Virus record (IMG/VR): IMGVR_UViG_3300032092_000139
Coordinates: 1 to 32,605 of that record
Origin: a virus
Direction: 5' to 3' (one strand)
DNA: 32,605 nucleotides
The position numbers and the translations under genes are program-made. Positions 20,812-28,514 of the stretch are shown one piece after another (the first letter of the stretch is position 1; each line of letters begins with the position of its first letter). A model generated the notes under the pieces. The model had not been told where the DNA came from. It saw only the letters and a list, made by a program, of their open reading frames with translations, and ran no database searches.

Positions 20812-23800
20812 ATGCCGTTAATCACAAGAGAGTATGGTCCCAATGCAAAAGGAAGTAAGCTCACCATTCGCGAAATGGATGACAACCTTCTGTATTTGCA
20901 AGCGCTAGCGCAGGCCGGAACCGCAGGAACATCAGGATCTTCAGGAACATCAGGTTCTTCAGGAACCAGCGGAACTTCGGGTTCTTCCGGAACCTCGGGA
21001 TCTTCAGGAACATCAGGATCTTCAGGAACATCAGGTTCTTCAGGAACTTCGGGGTTTAGCGGTGACAAGTACTTTACAACTTCGTCAACGCTTCTCTCAA
21101 TAGGCACAGGCACCAAGTCTCTAGTAGTCGACCCGGATCTTGCATATTCTGTTGTACAAGCAATATACGTATCTTATGACCCTGCAAATTTCATGCAAGG
21201 TCAAGTTCTGAGTTATGATTCAATAACAGGACAGCTCGTAGTAGATATAACCTCAAGCACCGGTTTTGGAAACTTTAGCGCTTGGACAGTAAACCTGGAC
21301 GGTGCATCCGGTGGTAACGGATCATCCGGAACTAGTGGAAGCAGCGGAACAGATGGAACATCAGGAACTAGTGGAACTGATGGAACTTCAGGAAGCTCGG
21401 GAACGAGCGGAACGGATGGAACCAGCGGTACAGATGGAACTAGTGGAACTGACGGAACTTCAGGAAGCTCGGGAACTAGCGGAACTGACGGAACGAGCGG
21501 AAGCTCGGGTTCTTCGGGAACGTCAGGAATTGATGGATCCAGCGGAACTTCTGGAATTGATGGAACAAGTGGAACGTCGGGAATTGATGGAACTTCCGGC
21601 ACTAGTGGCTCGAGTGGAACTGACGGAACCAGCGGAACTGATGGAACGAGCGGAAGCTCAGGTTCTTCGGGAACCTCGGGAATTGATGGATCCAGCGGAA
21701 CTAGTGGAATTGACGGTTCTTCAGGAACCTCGGGAATTGATGGAACCAGCGGAACCTCGGGAATTGATGGAACCTCTGGCACTAGTGGATCGAATGGAAC
21801 TGACGGAACATCTGGATCATCTGGGACTGATGGCACTTCGGGATCTAGCGGCTCAAGCGGTACTGATGGAACCAGCGGTTCTAGCGGCTCAAGCGGAACC
21901 AGCGGCTCAAACGGTACTGATGGTACTTCAGGAACTGACGGTACTTCGGGAACCAGTGGATCAAGTGGAACTGATGGAACCAGCGGTTCTAGTGGCTCAA
22001 GCGGAACCAGTGGCTCAAACGGTACTGACGGAACCAGTGGCTCAAACGGTACTGATGGAACCAGCGGTTCAAGCGGTAGCTCTGGCTCTAGTGGTACTTC
22101 AGGAGATGACGGAACTAGTGGTACAAGCGGAAATGACGGATCTTCCGGAACCAGCGGTACAGACGGAACCAGTGGAACTGACGGAACTTCAGGAAGCTCG
22201 GGCTCTTCAGGCTCTAGCGGAACATCAGGTTCAAGCGGAACCAGTGGAAGCTCTGGCTCTTCGGGATCGAGTGGATCTTCCGGAACTAGTGGATCTAGTG
22301 GAAGCTCAGGTTCATCAGGAACAAGTGGAAGCTCTGGATTCTCTGGTTCTAGCGGAAGCTCTGGTTCGTCAGGAACAAGTGGAAGCAGCGGAACAGATGG
22401 TACTAGCGGAAGCAGTGGAAGCTCTGGCTCATCGGGCACAAACGGCTCTTCAGGAACCAGTGGTTCTAGTGGAAGCTCAGGTTCATCAGGAACGAGCGGA
22501 AGCAATGGAACCAGCGGTTCTAGTGGAAGCAACGGAACAAGCGGTACAGACGGAACCAGTGGAAGCAGCGGAAGTTCTGGCTCTTCGGGTACAAATGGAT
22601 CTTCGGGATCTAGCGGTTCATCCGGGTCGAGCGGTACATCTGGGTCGAGTGGTTCATCCGGGTCAAGCGGTACAAGCGGAAGCTCCGGATTCTCCGGTTC
22701 TAGCGGATCATCAGGAACATCAGGTTCTAGTGGATCTAGCGGAAGTAGCGGAACTTCAGGGTCTGGAACAAGTGGAAGCTCTGGCTCTTCAGGATCAAGT
22801 GGATCGAGTGGAACTTCTGGTATTGATGGATCAAGTGGAAGCTCGGGAACGAGCGGAAGCAATGGAACCAGTGGTTCTAGTGGAACCGACGGAACAAGCG
22901 GTACAGACGGAACCAGTGGAACAGACGGAACAAGTGGATCTAGCGGATCAAGCGGAAGCTCTGGTTCTTCAGGAACTAGTGGAATTGATGGATCTTCAGG
23001 AACTAGTGGAGTTGATGGATCTAGTGGAAGTTCGGGAACTAGCGGAATCAATGGAACTTCAGGTTCTAGCGGCTCAAGCGGCTCAAGCGGTACCAGTGGT
23101 TCTAGCGGATCTTCAGGAACTAGTGGTTCAAGTGGAACCAGCGGAAGTAGTGGAACCAGCGGATCAAGCGGAAGTTCAGGGACTAGTGGATTAAACGGAA
23201 CTAGTGGTTCAAGTGGAACCAGCGGATCAAGCGGAAGTTCAGGAACTAGTGGTTCAAGTGGAAGCTCGGGAACCAGCGGTTCAAGTGGAACTAGTGGATC
23301 AAGCGGCACAAGCGGAACTCGTGGAAGCTCGGGAACGAGTGGAAGCTCGGGAACGAGTGGAAGCTCGGGAACAAGTGGAAGCTCGGGAACGAGTGGTAAT
23401 AACGGAACAAGCGGAAGCTCGGGAACTAGCGGAATCAATGGAACTAGCGGATCTAGCGGCTCAAGTGGCACCAGCGGCTCAAGCGGCTCAAGCGGCACAA
23501 GTGGGATAGGAACTCATGGTACTTCAGGGTCTTCAGGTACCTCGGGTTCTGGAACCAGCGGAAGCTCAGGAACCAGCGGTTCAAGCGGTTCAAGTGGAAC
23601 TAGTGGATCAAGCGGAAGTTCGGGAACTAGTGGTTCAAGTGGAAGCTCGGGAACCAGCGGTTCAAGTGGTTCAAGCGGTTCAAGTGGAACAAGTGGTTCA
23701 AGTGGAACAAGCGGAACCAGCGGTTCAAGTGGAACAAGCGGAACTAGAGGAACTAGTGGATCTAGCGGAACCTCAGGTCTTGCGGGCACCTCCGGTTCAA

Positions 23801-24771
23801 GTGGAACTAGCGGTTCTTCAGGTTCCAGCGGATCGTCAGGAACCTCGGGTTCTAGCGGATCTAGCGGAAGTAGCGGAACATCCGGATCTTCAGGAACTAG
23901 CGGATCTAGTGGCTCAAGTGGAACCAGCGGAGTTTCCGGCGATCCTGGCGATCCAGGAACTAGTGGTTCTTCAGGAACTAGTGGAACGACTGGCTCTTCT
24001 GGTACTAGTGGATCTTCAGGCACTAGTGGATCTAGTGGAAGCAGCGGAACCAGCGGCGTAAATGGAGCCAACGGTACAAGTGGAAGCAGCGGAACCAGCG
24101 GAACTCGTGGTTCGAGCGGAACTAGTGGATCTAGCGGAAGCAGCGGAACCAGCGGATCTGGAACTAGCGGAAGCTCTGGAACCAGCGGATCTGGAACTAG
24201 CGGAAGCAGTGGTACTGCTGGAAGCTCTGGTACCGCCGGAAGCTCTGGAACCAGCGGTTCTAGTGGAACACGTGGAACTAGCGGATCCAGTGGATCTTCA
24301 GGAACTTCAGGGATACTTGCAATTAACAACAATACTAACAACAGATTATTAACCGCAACAGGAACATCCGGTGTTATTGAAGCAGAAGCAAACGTAACAT
24401 ATGACGGAACTGACTTTACGATTAGCGGAAACTTGAGAGTTACCGGAAACGCTGTAGTCAACATAGAAACAGAAACAACAACAGCTGCAGGAAATAATGC
24501 GGTCAGCTTTAGCGGTGGAAACGTTTTACAGTTTGTCCTTGGAGGAAACACCACATTCCTTGCACCTACTGGAACTGTGACCGGCGGGGTTTACATAATC
24601 TGTGTTCGGCAAAGCCCAAGCACAACATATACCGTTACCTGGAACGCAACGTACCTTTGGCCTGGAGGCACAGCGCCTACGCAAACAGCCACACTTAATC
24701 GGGTGGACGTTTACACGTTTGTAAGCACAGCAAATGGCCTGGTGGGAATGTACTCACAAAATTACGGATAA
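20812..24771 (+). CDS. giant Gly-X-Y repeat fibre protein
   Basis: This 1319-residue protein belongs to the late structural block. Residues 1-38 (with SKLTIREMDDNLLYLQALAQ) resemble N-terminal attachment segments of T4-like structural proteins. A short repeat tract runs to about residue 82. A globular insert at about 83-164 (KYFTTSSTLLSIGTGTKSL to FSAWTVNL) is of a type I associate with phage fibres that carry collagen-like tracts. Then come about 1000 residues of Gly-X-Y triplets built almost only from GTS, GSS, GTD, GID and GSN. The last ~155 residues form a C-terminal domain containing NVTYDGTDFTISGNLRVTG and a jelly-roll-like end, probably a trimerisation or receptor-binding head. A long side or tail fibre is the likely role. 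Open frames on both strands across this region are repeat shadows. Confidence 0.85.
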   Translation: MPLITREYGPNAKGSKLTIREMDDNLLYLQALAQAGTAGTSGSSGTSGSSGTSGTSGSSGTSGSSGTSGSSGTSGSSGTSGFSGDKYFTTSSTLLSIGTGTKSLVVDPDLAYSVVQAIYVSYDPANFMQGQVLSYDSITGQLVVDITSSTGFGNFSAWTVNLDGASGGNGSSGTSGSSGTDGTSGTSGTDGTSGSSGTSGTDGTSGTDGTSGTDGTSGSSGTSGTDGTSGSSGSSGTSGIDGSSGTSGIDGTSGTSGIDGTSGTSGSSGTDGTSGTDGTSGSSGSSGTSGIDGSSGTSGIDGSSGTSGIDGTSGTSGIDGTSGTSGSNGTDGTSGSSGTDGTSGSSGSSGTDGTSGSSGSSGTSGSNGTDGTSGTDGTSGTSGSSGTDGTSGSSGSSGTSGSNGTDGTSGSNGTDGTSGSSGSSGSSGTSGDDGTSGTSGNDGSSGTSGTDGTSGTDGTSGSSGSSGSSGTSGSSGTSGSSGSSGSSGSSGTSGSSGSSGSSGTSGSSGFSGSSGSSGSSGTSGSSGTDGTSGSSGSSGSSGTNGSSGTSGSSGSSGSSGTSGSNGTSGSSGSNGTSGTDGTSGSSGSSGSSGTNGSSGSSGSSGSSGTSGSSGSSGSSGTSGSSGFSGSSGSSGTSGSSGSSGSSGTSGSGTSGSSGSSGSSGSSGTSGIDGSSGSSGTSGSNGTSGSSGTDGTSGTDGTSGTDGTSGSSGSSGSSGSSGTSGIDGSSGTSGVDGSSGSSGTSGINGTSGSSGSSGSSGTSGSSGSSGTSGSSGTSGSSGTSGSSGSSGTSGLNGTSGSSGTSGSSGSSGTSGSSGSSGTSGSSGTSGSSGTSGTRGSSGTSGSSGTSGSSGTSGSSGTSGNNGTSGSSGTSGINGTSGSSGSSGTSGSSGSSGTSGIGTHGTSGSSGTSGSGTSGSSGTSGSSGSSGTSGSSGSSGTSGSSGSSGTSGSSGSSGSSGTSGSSGTSGTSGSSGTSGTRGTSGSSGTSGLAGTSGSSGTSGSSGSSGSSGTSGSSGSSGSSGTSGSSGTSGSSGSSGTSGVSGDPGDPGTSGSSGTSGTTGSSGTSGSSGTSGSSGSSGTSGVNGANGTSGSSGTSGTRGSSGTSGSSGSSGTSGSGTSGSSGTSGSGTSGSSGTAGSSGTAGSSGTSGSSGTRGTSGSSGSSGTSGILAINNNTNNRLLTATGTSGVIEAEANVTYDGTDFTISGNLRVTGNAVVNIETETTTAAGNNAVSFSGGNVLQFVLGGNTTFLAPTGTVTGGVYIICVRQSPSTTYTVTWNATYLWPGGTAPTQTATLNRVDVYTFVSTANGLVGMYSQNYG
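21311..24312 (+). repeat. 3-kb coding tract of degenerate 9-nt (Gly-X-Y) repeats
   Basis: A nine-base unit GGN-(ACN/TCN/AGY/GAY)-(TCN/AGY/GAY) is repeated roughly 330 times, mostly as GTS-GSS pairs. Synonymous codons are thoroughly mixed: Gly as GGA, GGT, GGC and GGG, and Ser from both AGY and TCN families. The protein repeat is therefore much more regular than the DNA repeat. Two-residue interruptions (G-S or G-I in place of a triplet) occur at 22759, 23503, 23545, 24154 and 24187. Proline is nearly absent; the exception is one GDPGDPG patch near 23938. Confidence 0.92.
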
Positions 24772-24772
24772 T

Positions 24773-25489
24773 ATGATAGTTTACCCTGCATCTTTTTTAG
24801 GAGGCTCTCTGTGGAGTTTTAGCACCCAGACACTAAGCTGGCCTTCTTCTACCGCTGGCTATACTCAACTGACCGGTGGTATTGTAAGCAATTTATATAC
24901 TAACAGTTGGACAAACACCAGCGCTTTCCTTGGTTTCCAATTTGCGATGGCGGCGTCAACCACCAGCCAGTCGACGTCGTTTGGTATTCGAATATCCACA
25001 AACGGTCAGTTTAAAATAAGCGCTGGGGCAGTGGATCTTACTAATGATAAGCCAAGCATTCCTTCCGGTGGCACACAGCCTTTATACTATGGAAATGCAG
25101 GGGGTCCTACGGGGATTGCTCCAGTCAATAGTCTTCAGCCAGGATCTCTTCTCGCAGACGGAGATACGCAAAACGTCTGGTATAGATCTGGTTCTGTTGG
25201 TCAAAAATACTATGCTGACATAATAGTCTATTCAGGTATTGACGGAGTCCCTTCGGGAGTATCTTCTTACATGTTTAGCTTATATAAAGATCCGGGTTTC
25301 CAATGGATGGTAACTCGCACTAAAACCACTCCTAATTCTACATTTGCTGGTCCATATAATCCTACAACAGATGTGTCGCAGCCGGCTTCTACCACAAGTC
25401 AAGTTTGGAGAGCTGGAAGAGATGTCAATTCTGGCGGCACCGTATTTTATTACAATTGGCAGTATGTAGGTACAGGCAGCGTAGTCTAG
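24773..25489 (+). CDS. probable fibre-associated or virion surface protein
   Basis: This is 238 residues from ATG 24773, 1 base after the fibre stop; the frame also reads upstream into the fibre gene, but the clean ATG at the junction is preferred. The protein is rich in Ser, Thr, Gly and aromatic residues, with many short predicted strands (SFLGGSLWSFSTQTLSW, FGIRISTNGQFKISAGAV, GTVFYYNWQYVGTGSVV), typical of beta-structured fibre tips or adhesins. No signal peptide is seen. The position after the fibre, like T4 gp38 after gp37, suggests an adhesin or fibre partner; this is inference from order and composition. A terminator follows 18 bases after the stop. Confidence 0.7.
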   Translation: MIVYPASFLGGSLWSFSTQTLSWPSSTAGYTQLTGGIVSNLYTNSWTNTSAFLGFQFAMAASTTSQSTSFGIRISTNGQFKISAGAVDLTNDKPSIPSGGTQPLYYGNAGGPTGIAPVNSLQPGSLLADGDTQNVWYRSGSVGQKYYADIIVYSGIDGVPSGVSSYMFSLYKDPGFQWMVTRTKTTPNSTFAGPYNPTTDVSQPASTTSQVWRAGRDVNSGGTVFYYNWQYVGTGSVV

Positions 25490-25507
25490 ATGTTAATAAC
25501 TATCGGT

Positions 25508-25534
25508 CCCGAGATTTTTTTCTCGGGTTTTTTT
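25508..25534 (+). terminator. intrinsic terminator ending the structural block
   Basis: A perfect 7-bp stem CCCGAGA/TCTCGGG with a six-T loop is followed by seven T residues. It separates the late structural block from the second early/middle block. Confidence 0.93.
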
Positions 25535-25567
25535 GTATTATTTTTATACTATTAAAATTTAACCGAT

Positions 25568-25840
25568 ATGGAAACACCCAGATTTGACCGTCACAAACAC
25601 ATGGATTCCGATACTTGTAAACGAATCCAAGATCTTATCACGGATCTTATAATCATTGAAAACTGCAATTCAAATCAGGTTGTCAATATGCTTTATGGAG
25701 CATTCGATGGTTATGATTATTCACAACAAATCCTACAGCATGAATTGCTTACTCAACTTGAGGATAGCGGTAATGGCCACATAGCAAATGACATTGTGGA
25801 TCTTGCGTACATCATTAGTAATACATACCCAAAACTATAA
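25568..25840 (+). CDS. small hypothetical protein
   Basis: This 90-residue protein is not recognised. It is acidic and mostly helical (CKRIQDLITDLIIIENC, then NGHIANDIVDLAYIISN). It is the first gene after the strong terminator at 25508, so it needs its own promoter. The AT-rich gap 25535-25567 contains TATACTATTAAAAT but no clear copy of the AAACT/TGAATATA motif. It is followed after 3 bases by the next gene. Confidence 0.6.
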   Translation: METPRFDRHKHMDSDTCKRIQDLITDLIIIENCNSNQVVNMLYGAFDGYDYSQQILQHELLTQLEDSGNGHIANDIVDLAYIISNTYPKL

Positions 25841-25843
25841 ACT

Positions 25844-26389
25844 ATGAAAACCTCAAAATTTGCTTTACCTCCAAAGCCTTTTAAAGAACGAGCGCGGAAC
25901 TTTTCACAGAGTATGCTCTTTTGGAAAGGCCGCAAAAAAGGTATCATTCATACTCGTGATATCCAGTGGAATGACATTCGTGAAATCTTTTTTCCAAAAG
26001 ACTTCAATGAGAAGTACGGCTACCTTGGCTACATATACACAGAAGAAAGCGGACCGTACGCTGAAGCGATTCGGCCGCTTATTTTAACAATGGACAAAAA
26101 GGCAAAACCTTCTTGGTGCCCCCGGTGGTTCCTGCGTTTTCTGGAAGTCTTTGGTAATGACAAATCAATTGTGCGAGTTCGTAATCGGAAATTGCACAAT
26201 TTGCACAGAGAGCTTACCAAAGACTACCGCTTCATAGATTGGAAAACCAAATGGAGCTGGTATGATTTGCGTATTTCAATCCATGCCGATAAGCATCTTC
26301 AACGCATGGCCGAGCATATTGAAGACGAGTTCTATAAAAAAGGTCTTGCTCAAGAAAAGAAAGATCACCCAGAACTTTTTGAAAACTAA
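25844..26389 (+). CDS. hypothetical protein
   Basis: This 181-residue protein is not recognised. It is basic and aromatic-rich, with a Trp cluster (KPSWCPRWFLRFLEVFG) and a His/Trp-rich second half (WKTKWSWYDLRISIHADKHL). No transmembrane helix or signal peptide is evident. It overlaps the DUF4385 gene as TAATG, so the two are probably co-translated. Presence in the block with clamp-loader and RNase H genes suggests early or middle expression. Confidence 0.68.
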   Translation: MKTSKFALPPKPFKERARNFSQSMLFWKGRKKGIIHTRDIQWNDIREIFFPKDFNEKYGYLGYIYTEESGPYAEAIRPLILTMDKKAKPSWCPRWFLRFLEVFGNDKSIVRVRNRKLHNLHRELTKDYRFIDWKTKWSWYDLRISIHADKHLQRMAEHIEDEFYKKGLAQEKKDHPELFEN

Positions 26390-26883
26390 TGAAAAACTAT
26401 CAATGGAAAAGCGGAATTGACTATGAGGCCAATCCGCACCTGTATGAAATTGGAAAAGGACAACAGGGAGTTCTTATATGTGAACCGTACAAATCAAGAC
26501 TGCATCCTATTTGGAGGTTCAAAACTCCCACAGAAGCGGATGCATCTCGTCAAGCAATCTACAAAGAATTTTTAGCATATCTAGAAAAAGGAGATTTTGT
26601 AGGTGCTGATATGTGTAAGAAGTACTTACACATGGGATTCACTCGAGCTCGCAGATACGCGAACCACAAAAGTGGAAGGAAGTATGCGGATGATGGCAGG
26701 ATTCTGCCACAAGAATCCGACTGGGCCACTAATCAGAAAGCGCAATCTGCTGGTCTTTTTTACGAGTACTGGGTGCTGGCGAGAACTCACACCGACTATT
26801 TGGAACTAAAGAAAAGTTTCATTCAGAAAAAAACTAAGTATACTCCTTTGAATATAAATAACACAAATCAAATAATCGAATGA
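26389..26883 (+). CDS. DUF4385 family protein
   Basis: This is a 164-residue protein. Its sequence order matches DUF4385 as I know it: DYEANPHLYEIGKGQQGVLI (11-30), EPYKSRLHPIWRFKTPTEAD (32-51), GDFVGADMCKKYLHMGFTRA (68-87) with RRYANHKSGRKY after it, LPQESD, and a C-terminal FYEYW helix. The family is small, found in bacteria and many phages, and has no established function; the conserved Arg, Lys, His and Tyr residues suggest nucleic-acid or nucleotide contact. Promoter P5 for gp44 lies inside its 3' end, and its stop overlaps the gp44 start (ATGA). Confidence 0.82.
   Translation: MKNYQWKSGIDYEANPHLYEIGKGQQGVLICEPYKSRLHPIWRFKTPTEADASRQAIYKEFLAYLEKGDFVGADMCKKYLHMGFTRARRYANHKSGRKYADDGRILPQESDWATNQKAQSAGLFYEYWVLARTHTDYLELKKSFIQKKTKYTPLNINNTNQIIE
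26831..26860 (+). promoter_or_regulatory. putative early/middle phage promoter P5
   Basis: AAACTAAGT at 26831 and TTTGAATATAAATA ending at 26860 have 19-base spacing. It is within the 3' end of the DUF4385 gene, 19 bases before the gp44 ATG. It also contains TATAAATA, the T4 late consensus, so dual early/late use is conceivable. Confidence 0.58.
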
Positions 26884-27830
26884 TTCAAGAACTTTTTACA
26901 GAAAAGTACCGTCCTCAAAGTTTGGACCAAACAATTTTACCATCACGAATTAGAAAAGCTATTGGTGATGGAACTCTGCATCAGAACTACTTATTCTATG
27001 GTCCTCCAGGTCTGGGAAAAACTACACTGGCAAAAGTGCTTTCCAAGCAGTATCCCACTCTGTACATCAACGTATCCGATGAAAGTTCAGTGGATGTCAT
27101 TCGCGAAAAGATTACAAACTGGTGTTCTACTATCAGTCTGCTCGACGGCGCTGAACAATTTAAGGTAGTACTCCTCGACGAGATGGATGGTGCGTCTGAC
27201 CAGTTCTACAAGGCTCTGCGCGCAACCATCGAAAAATTTGCAAGCACTGCTCGTTTCATAGGAACTTGTAACTACATCAACAAGGTTCCAGATCCGGTGC
27301 AATCGCGTTTCACCTGTATCAACTTTGATACCATCTCTAAGGAGGAGGAAAAAGAAGTAATGGTGGAATTTGCAAAGCGTGCATATGCAATCTTCCAAAA
27401 GTCAGGTATTACCATCAGTAAGGAAGCATTGGGCGAGTTTGTAAAACGCAACTTTCCGGATATGCGTTCCATCGTCAACAAGATCCAGACTTTTGTGGTT
27501 CAAGGCGTAACACAGATCGAGGCAGAAGACGTAAAGAAGCTCAACTACTCTTTTCGAGATGTATTTGAACTCGTTACCAAGTCGGCTGATGCTTACGAGA
27601 ACTACAAGTTTTTAATGACGAACTACAGCAGCAAAGTTGACGAGGTTCTTTCTGCGCTGGGCACCGAGCTGCCGGAATACATACGCGATAACCATCCTGG
27701 AAAAATAGCAAAAATTCCACAAATACTCATTACAGTAGCAAATCATCAAGCGCAAAGAGTTCACGTAATTGATCCGTGCGTAACCATGCTTTCTGCGGTA
27801 TTCAACTGTCAAATGATTCTAAATTCATGA
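26880..27830 (+). CDS. 44: sliding clamp loader, ATPase subunit
   Basis: This 316-residue protein (T4 gp44 is 319) is an AAA+ clamp-loader ATPase of the RFC type. Visible motifs are EKYRPQSLDQTI at the N-terminus, Walker A GPPGLGKT (41-48), Walker B VVLLDEMD (96-103), the sensor-1 region FIGTCNYINKV and SRFTCINF, the SRC-like arginine finger. It opens the gp45 clamp (encoded at 5323) and places it on primer-template DNA. It begins within the DUF4385 stop and ends in an ATGA overlap with the KTSC gene. The expected gp62 partner is not next to it as in T4; a candidate is at 30201. Confidence 0.94.
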   Translation: MIQELFTEKYRPQSLDQTILPSRIRKAIGDGTLHQNYLFYGPPGLGKTTLAKVLSKQYPTLYINVSDESSVDVIREKITNWCSTISLLDGAEQFKVVLLDEMDGASDQFYKALRATIEKFASTARFIGTCNYINKVPDPVQSRFTCINFDTISKEEEKEVMVEFAKRAYAIFQKSGITISKEALGEFVKRNFPDMRSIVNKIQTFVVQGVTQIEAEDVKKLNYSFRDVFELVTKSADAYENYKFLMTNYSSKVDEVLSALGTELPEYIRDNHPGKIAKIPQILITVANHQAQRVHVIDPCVTMLSAVFNCQMILNS

Positions 27831-28213
27831 GCCTAGAAAAAATTCTTTTCGATGCACACAACCGTGGCATACACAAAGAAGTACTTGATAGAATGGAAAT
27901 GTATAAACACTTAAGAATGGAAAATAAACAAAAAGCAGAAAAAGCCTACAGCGAGGTTTTAGGAGAAAACATGCAGAAAGGTAATATAGTTCACAAGGAA
28001 TGGGAATCATCTTTGATAAACTCCACTACCTATAACTATGAAAAGGAAGTTCTAACTGTGGAGTTCAACAATGGTCAGGAATACATGTATGAGGACGTGA
28101 CCAGAAAAGAATACGACGAGTTTTGCGGAGCAGAATCTCAAGGCAAACATTTCCTGGCAAACATTCGCAATTCTAAAAATTTCCAAAAGGTAGATGACAA
28201 TCAAGAGAACTGA
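27827..28213 (+). CDS. KTSC-domain protein
   Basis: This is 128 residues from ATG 27827, which overlaps the gp44 stop (ATGA). The frame is open further upstream within gp44, but that part is shadow. The N-terminal ~60 residues are a charged helix rich in Lys, Glu and Met. The C-terminal domain, SSLINSTTYNYEKEVLTVEF through EYMYEDVTRKEYDEF and ESQGKHFLANIRN to the end, fits the KTSC pattern (short strands, Y.Y..V, S.GK.....I). KTSC domains occur in small phage and bacterial proteins, sometimes fused to RNA-related enzymes, and have no firm function. Confidence 0.75.
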   Translation: MSLEKILFDAHNRGIHKEVLDRMEMYKHLRMENKQKAEKAYSEVLGENMQKGNIVHKEWESSLINSTTYNYEKEVLTVEFNNGQEYMYEDVTRKEYDEFCGAESQGKHFLANIRNSKNFQKVDDNQEN

Positions 28214-28454
28214 GGATCTGAAAGCGTATATGCTACAGAAGTATAGCTTTCTGCATCCCAAGAAATTTGAAATCATTAAGGTAGGCACGCGCGTCTACAT
28301 GTATTACGTAGCCAATGATGGTAGTCTCAGCCGCCAAGTAGTTTTTAAAGGCTGCCTACCAACTACCGAAGGAGTACCTAAATTACGGGAACACCTAGAG
28401 AAAAGTGTGGATGAAGCCGTTAAAAAATGGAATCCACAAAATGTTAACAACTAA
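28194..28454 (+). CDS. small hypothetical protein
   Basis: This 86-residue basic protein is not recognised. It has a helical N-terminus (TEDLKAYMLQKYSF), a two-stranded middle (FEIIKVGTRVYMYYVANDG) and a C-terminal amphipathic helix (LREHLEKSVDEAVKKW). It overlaps the KTSC gene by 20 bases and is followed by a hairpin with a T-rich tail before the RNase H gene. Confidence 0.62.
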   Translation: MTIKRTEDLKAYMLQKYSFLHPKKFEIIKVGTRVYMYYVANDGSLSRQVVFKGCLPTTEGVPKLREHLEKSVDEAVKKWNPQNVNN

Positions 28455-28457
28455 ATG

Positions 28458-28497
28458 ACCAAATGTTTTCAGATTTGAAATCTTTTGGTTATTTTTA
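28458..28497 (+). terminator. weak terminator-like hairpin before RNase H
   Basis: ACCAAA and TTTGGT enclose an inner AGATT/AATCT stem, followed by TATTTTTAT. The stem is AT-rich and interrupted and the T run is broken, so termination would be partial at best. Confidence 0.35.
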
Positions 28498-28514
28498 TCA
28501 AAACAAAATAAAAT

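Noticed and set aside
21302-23194. 630-codon open frame on the + strand in another phase (Glu/Leu/Val/Ala-rich)
   Set aside because: Out-of-phase reading of the same nine-base repeat. The real frame has globular N- and C-terminal domains and spans the whole region.
21213-23498. 761-codon open frame on the - strand (Pro/Leu/Val/Glu-rich)
   Set aside because: It is the antisense shadow of the Gly-X-Y repeat: Gly-Ser-Thr codons read in reverse give Pro, Leu, Val and few stops. No independent start context or domain.
21311-24312. Possible CRISPR-like or non-coding repeat array
   Set aside because: The period is nine bases, degenerate, in frame and without unique spacers; it is a protein repeat.
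23514-24554. 346-codon open frame on the - strand
   Set aside because: Also a shadow of the repeat tract and the fibre C-terminus, with the same Pro-Leu-Val composition.
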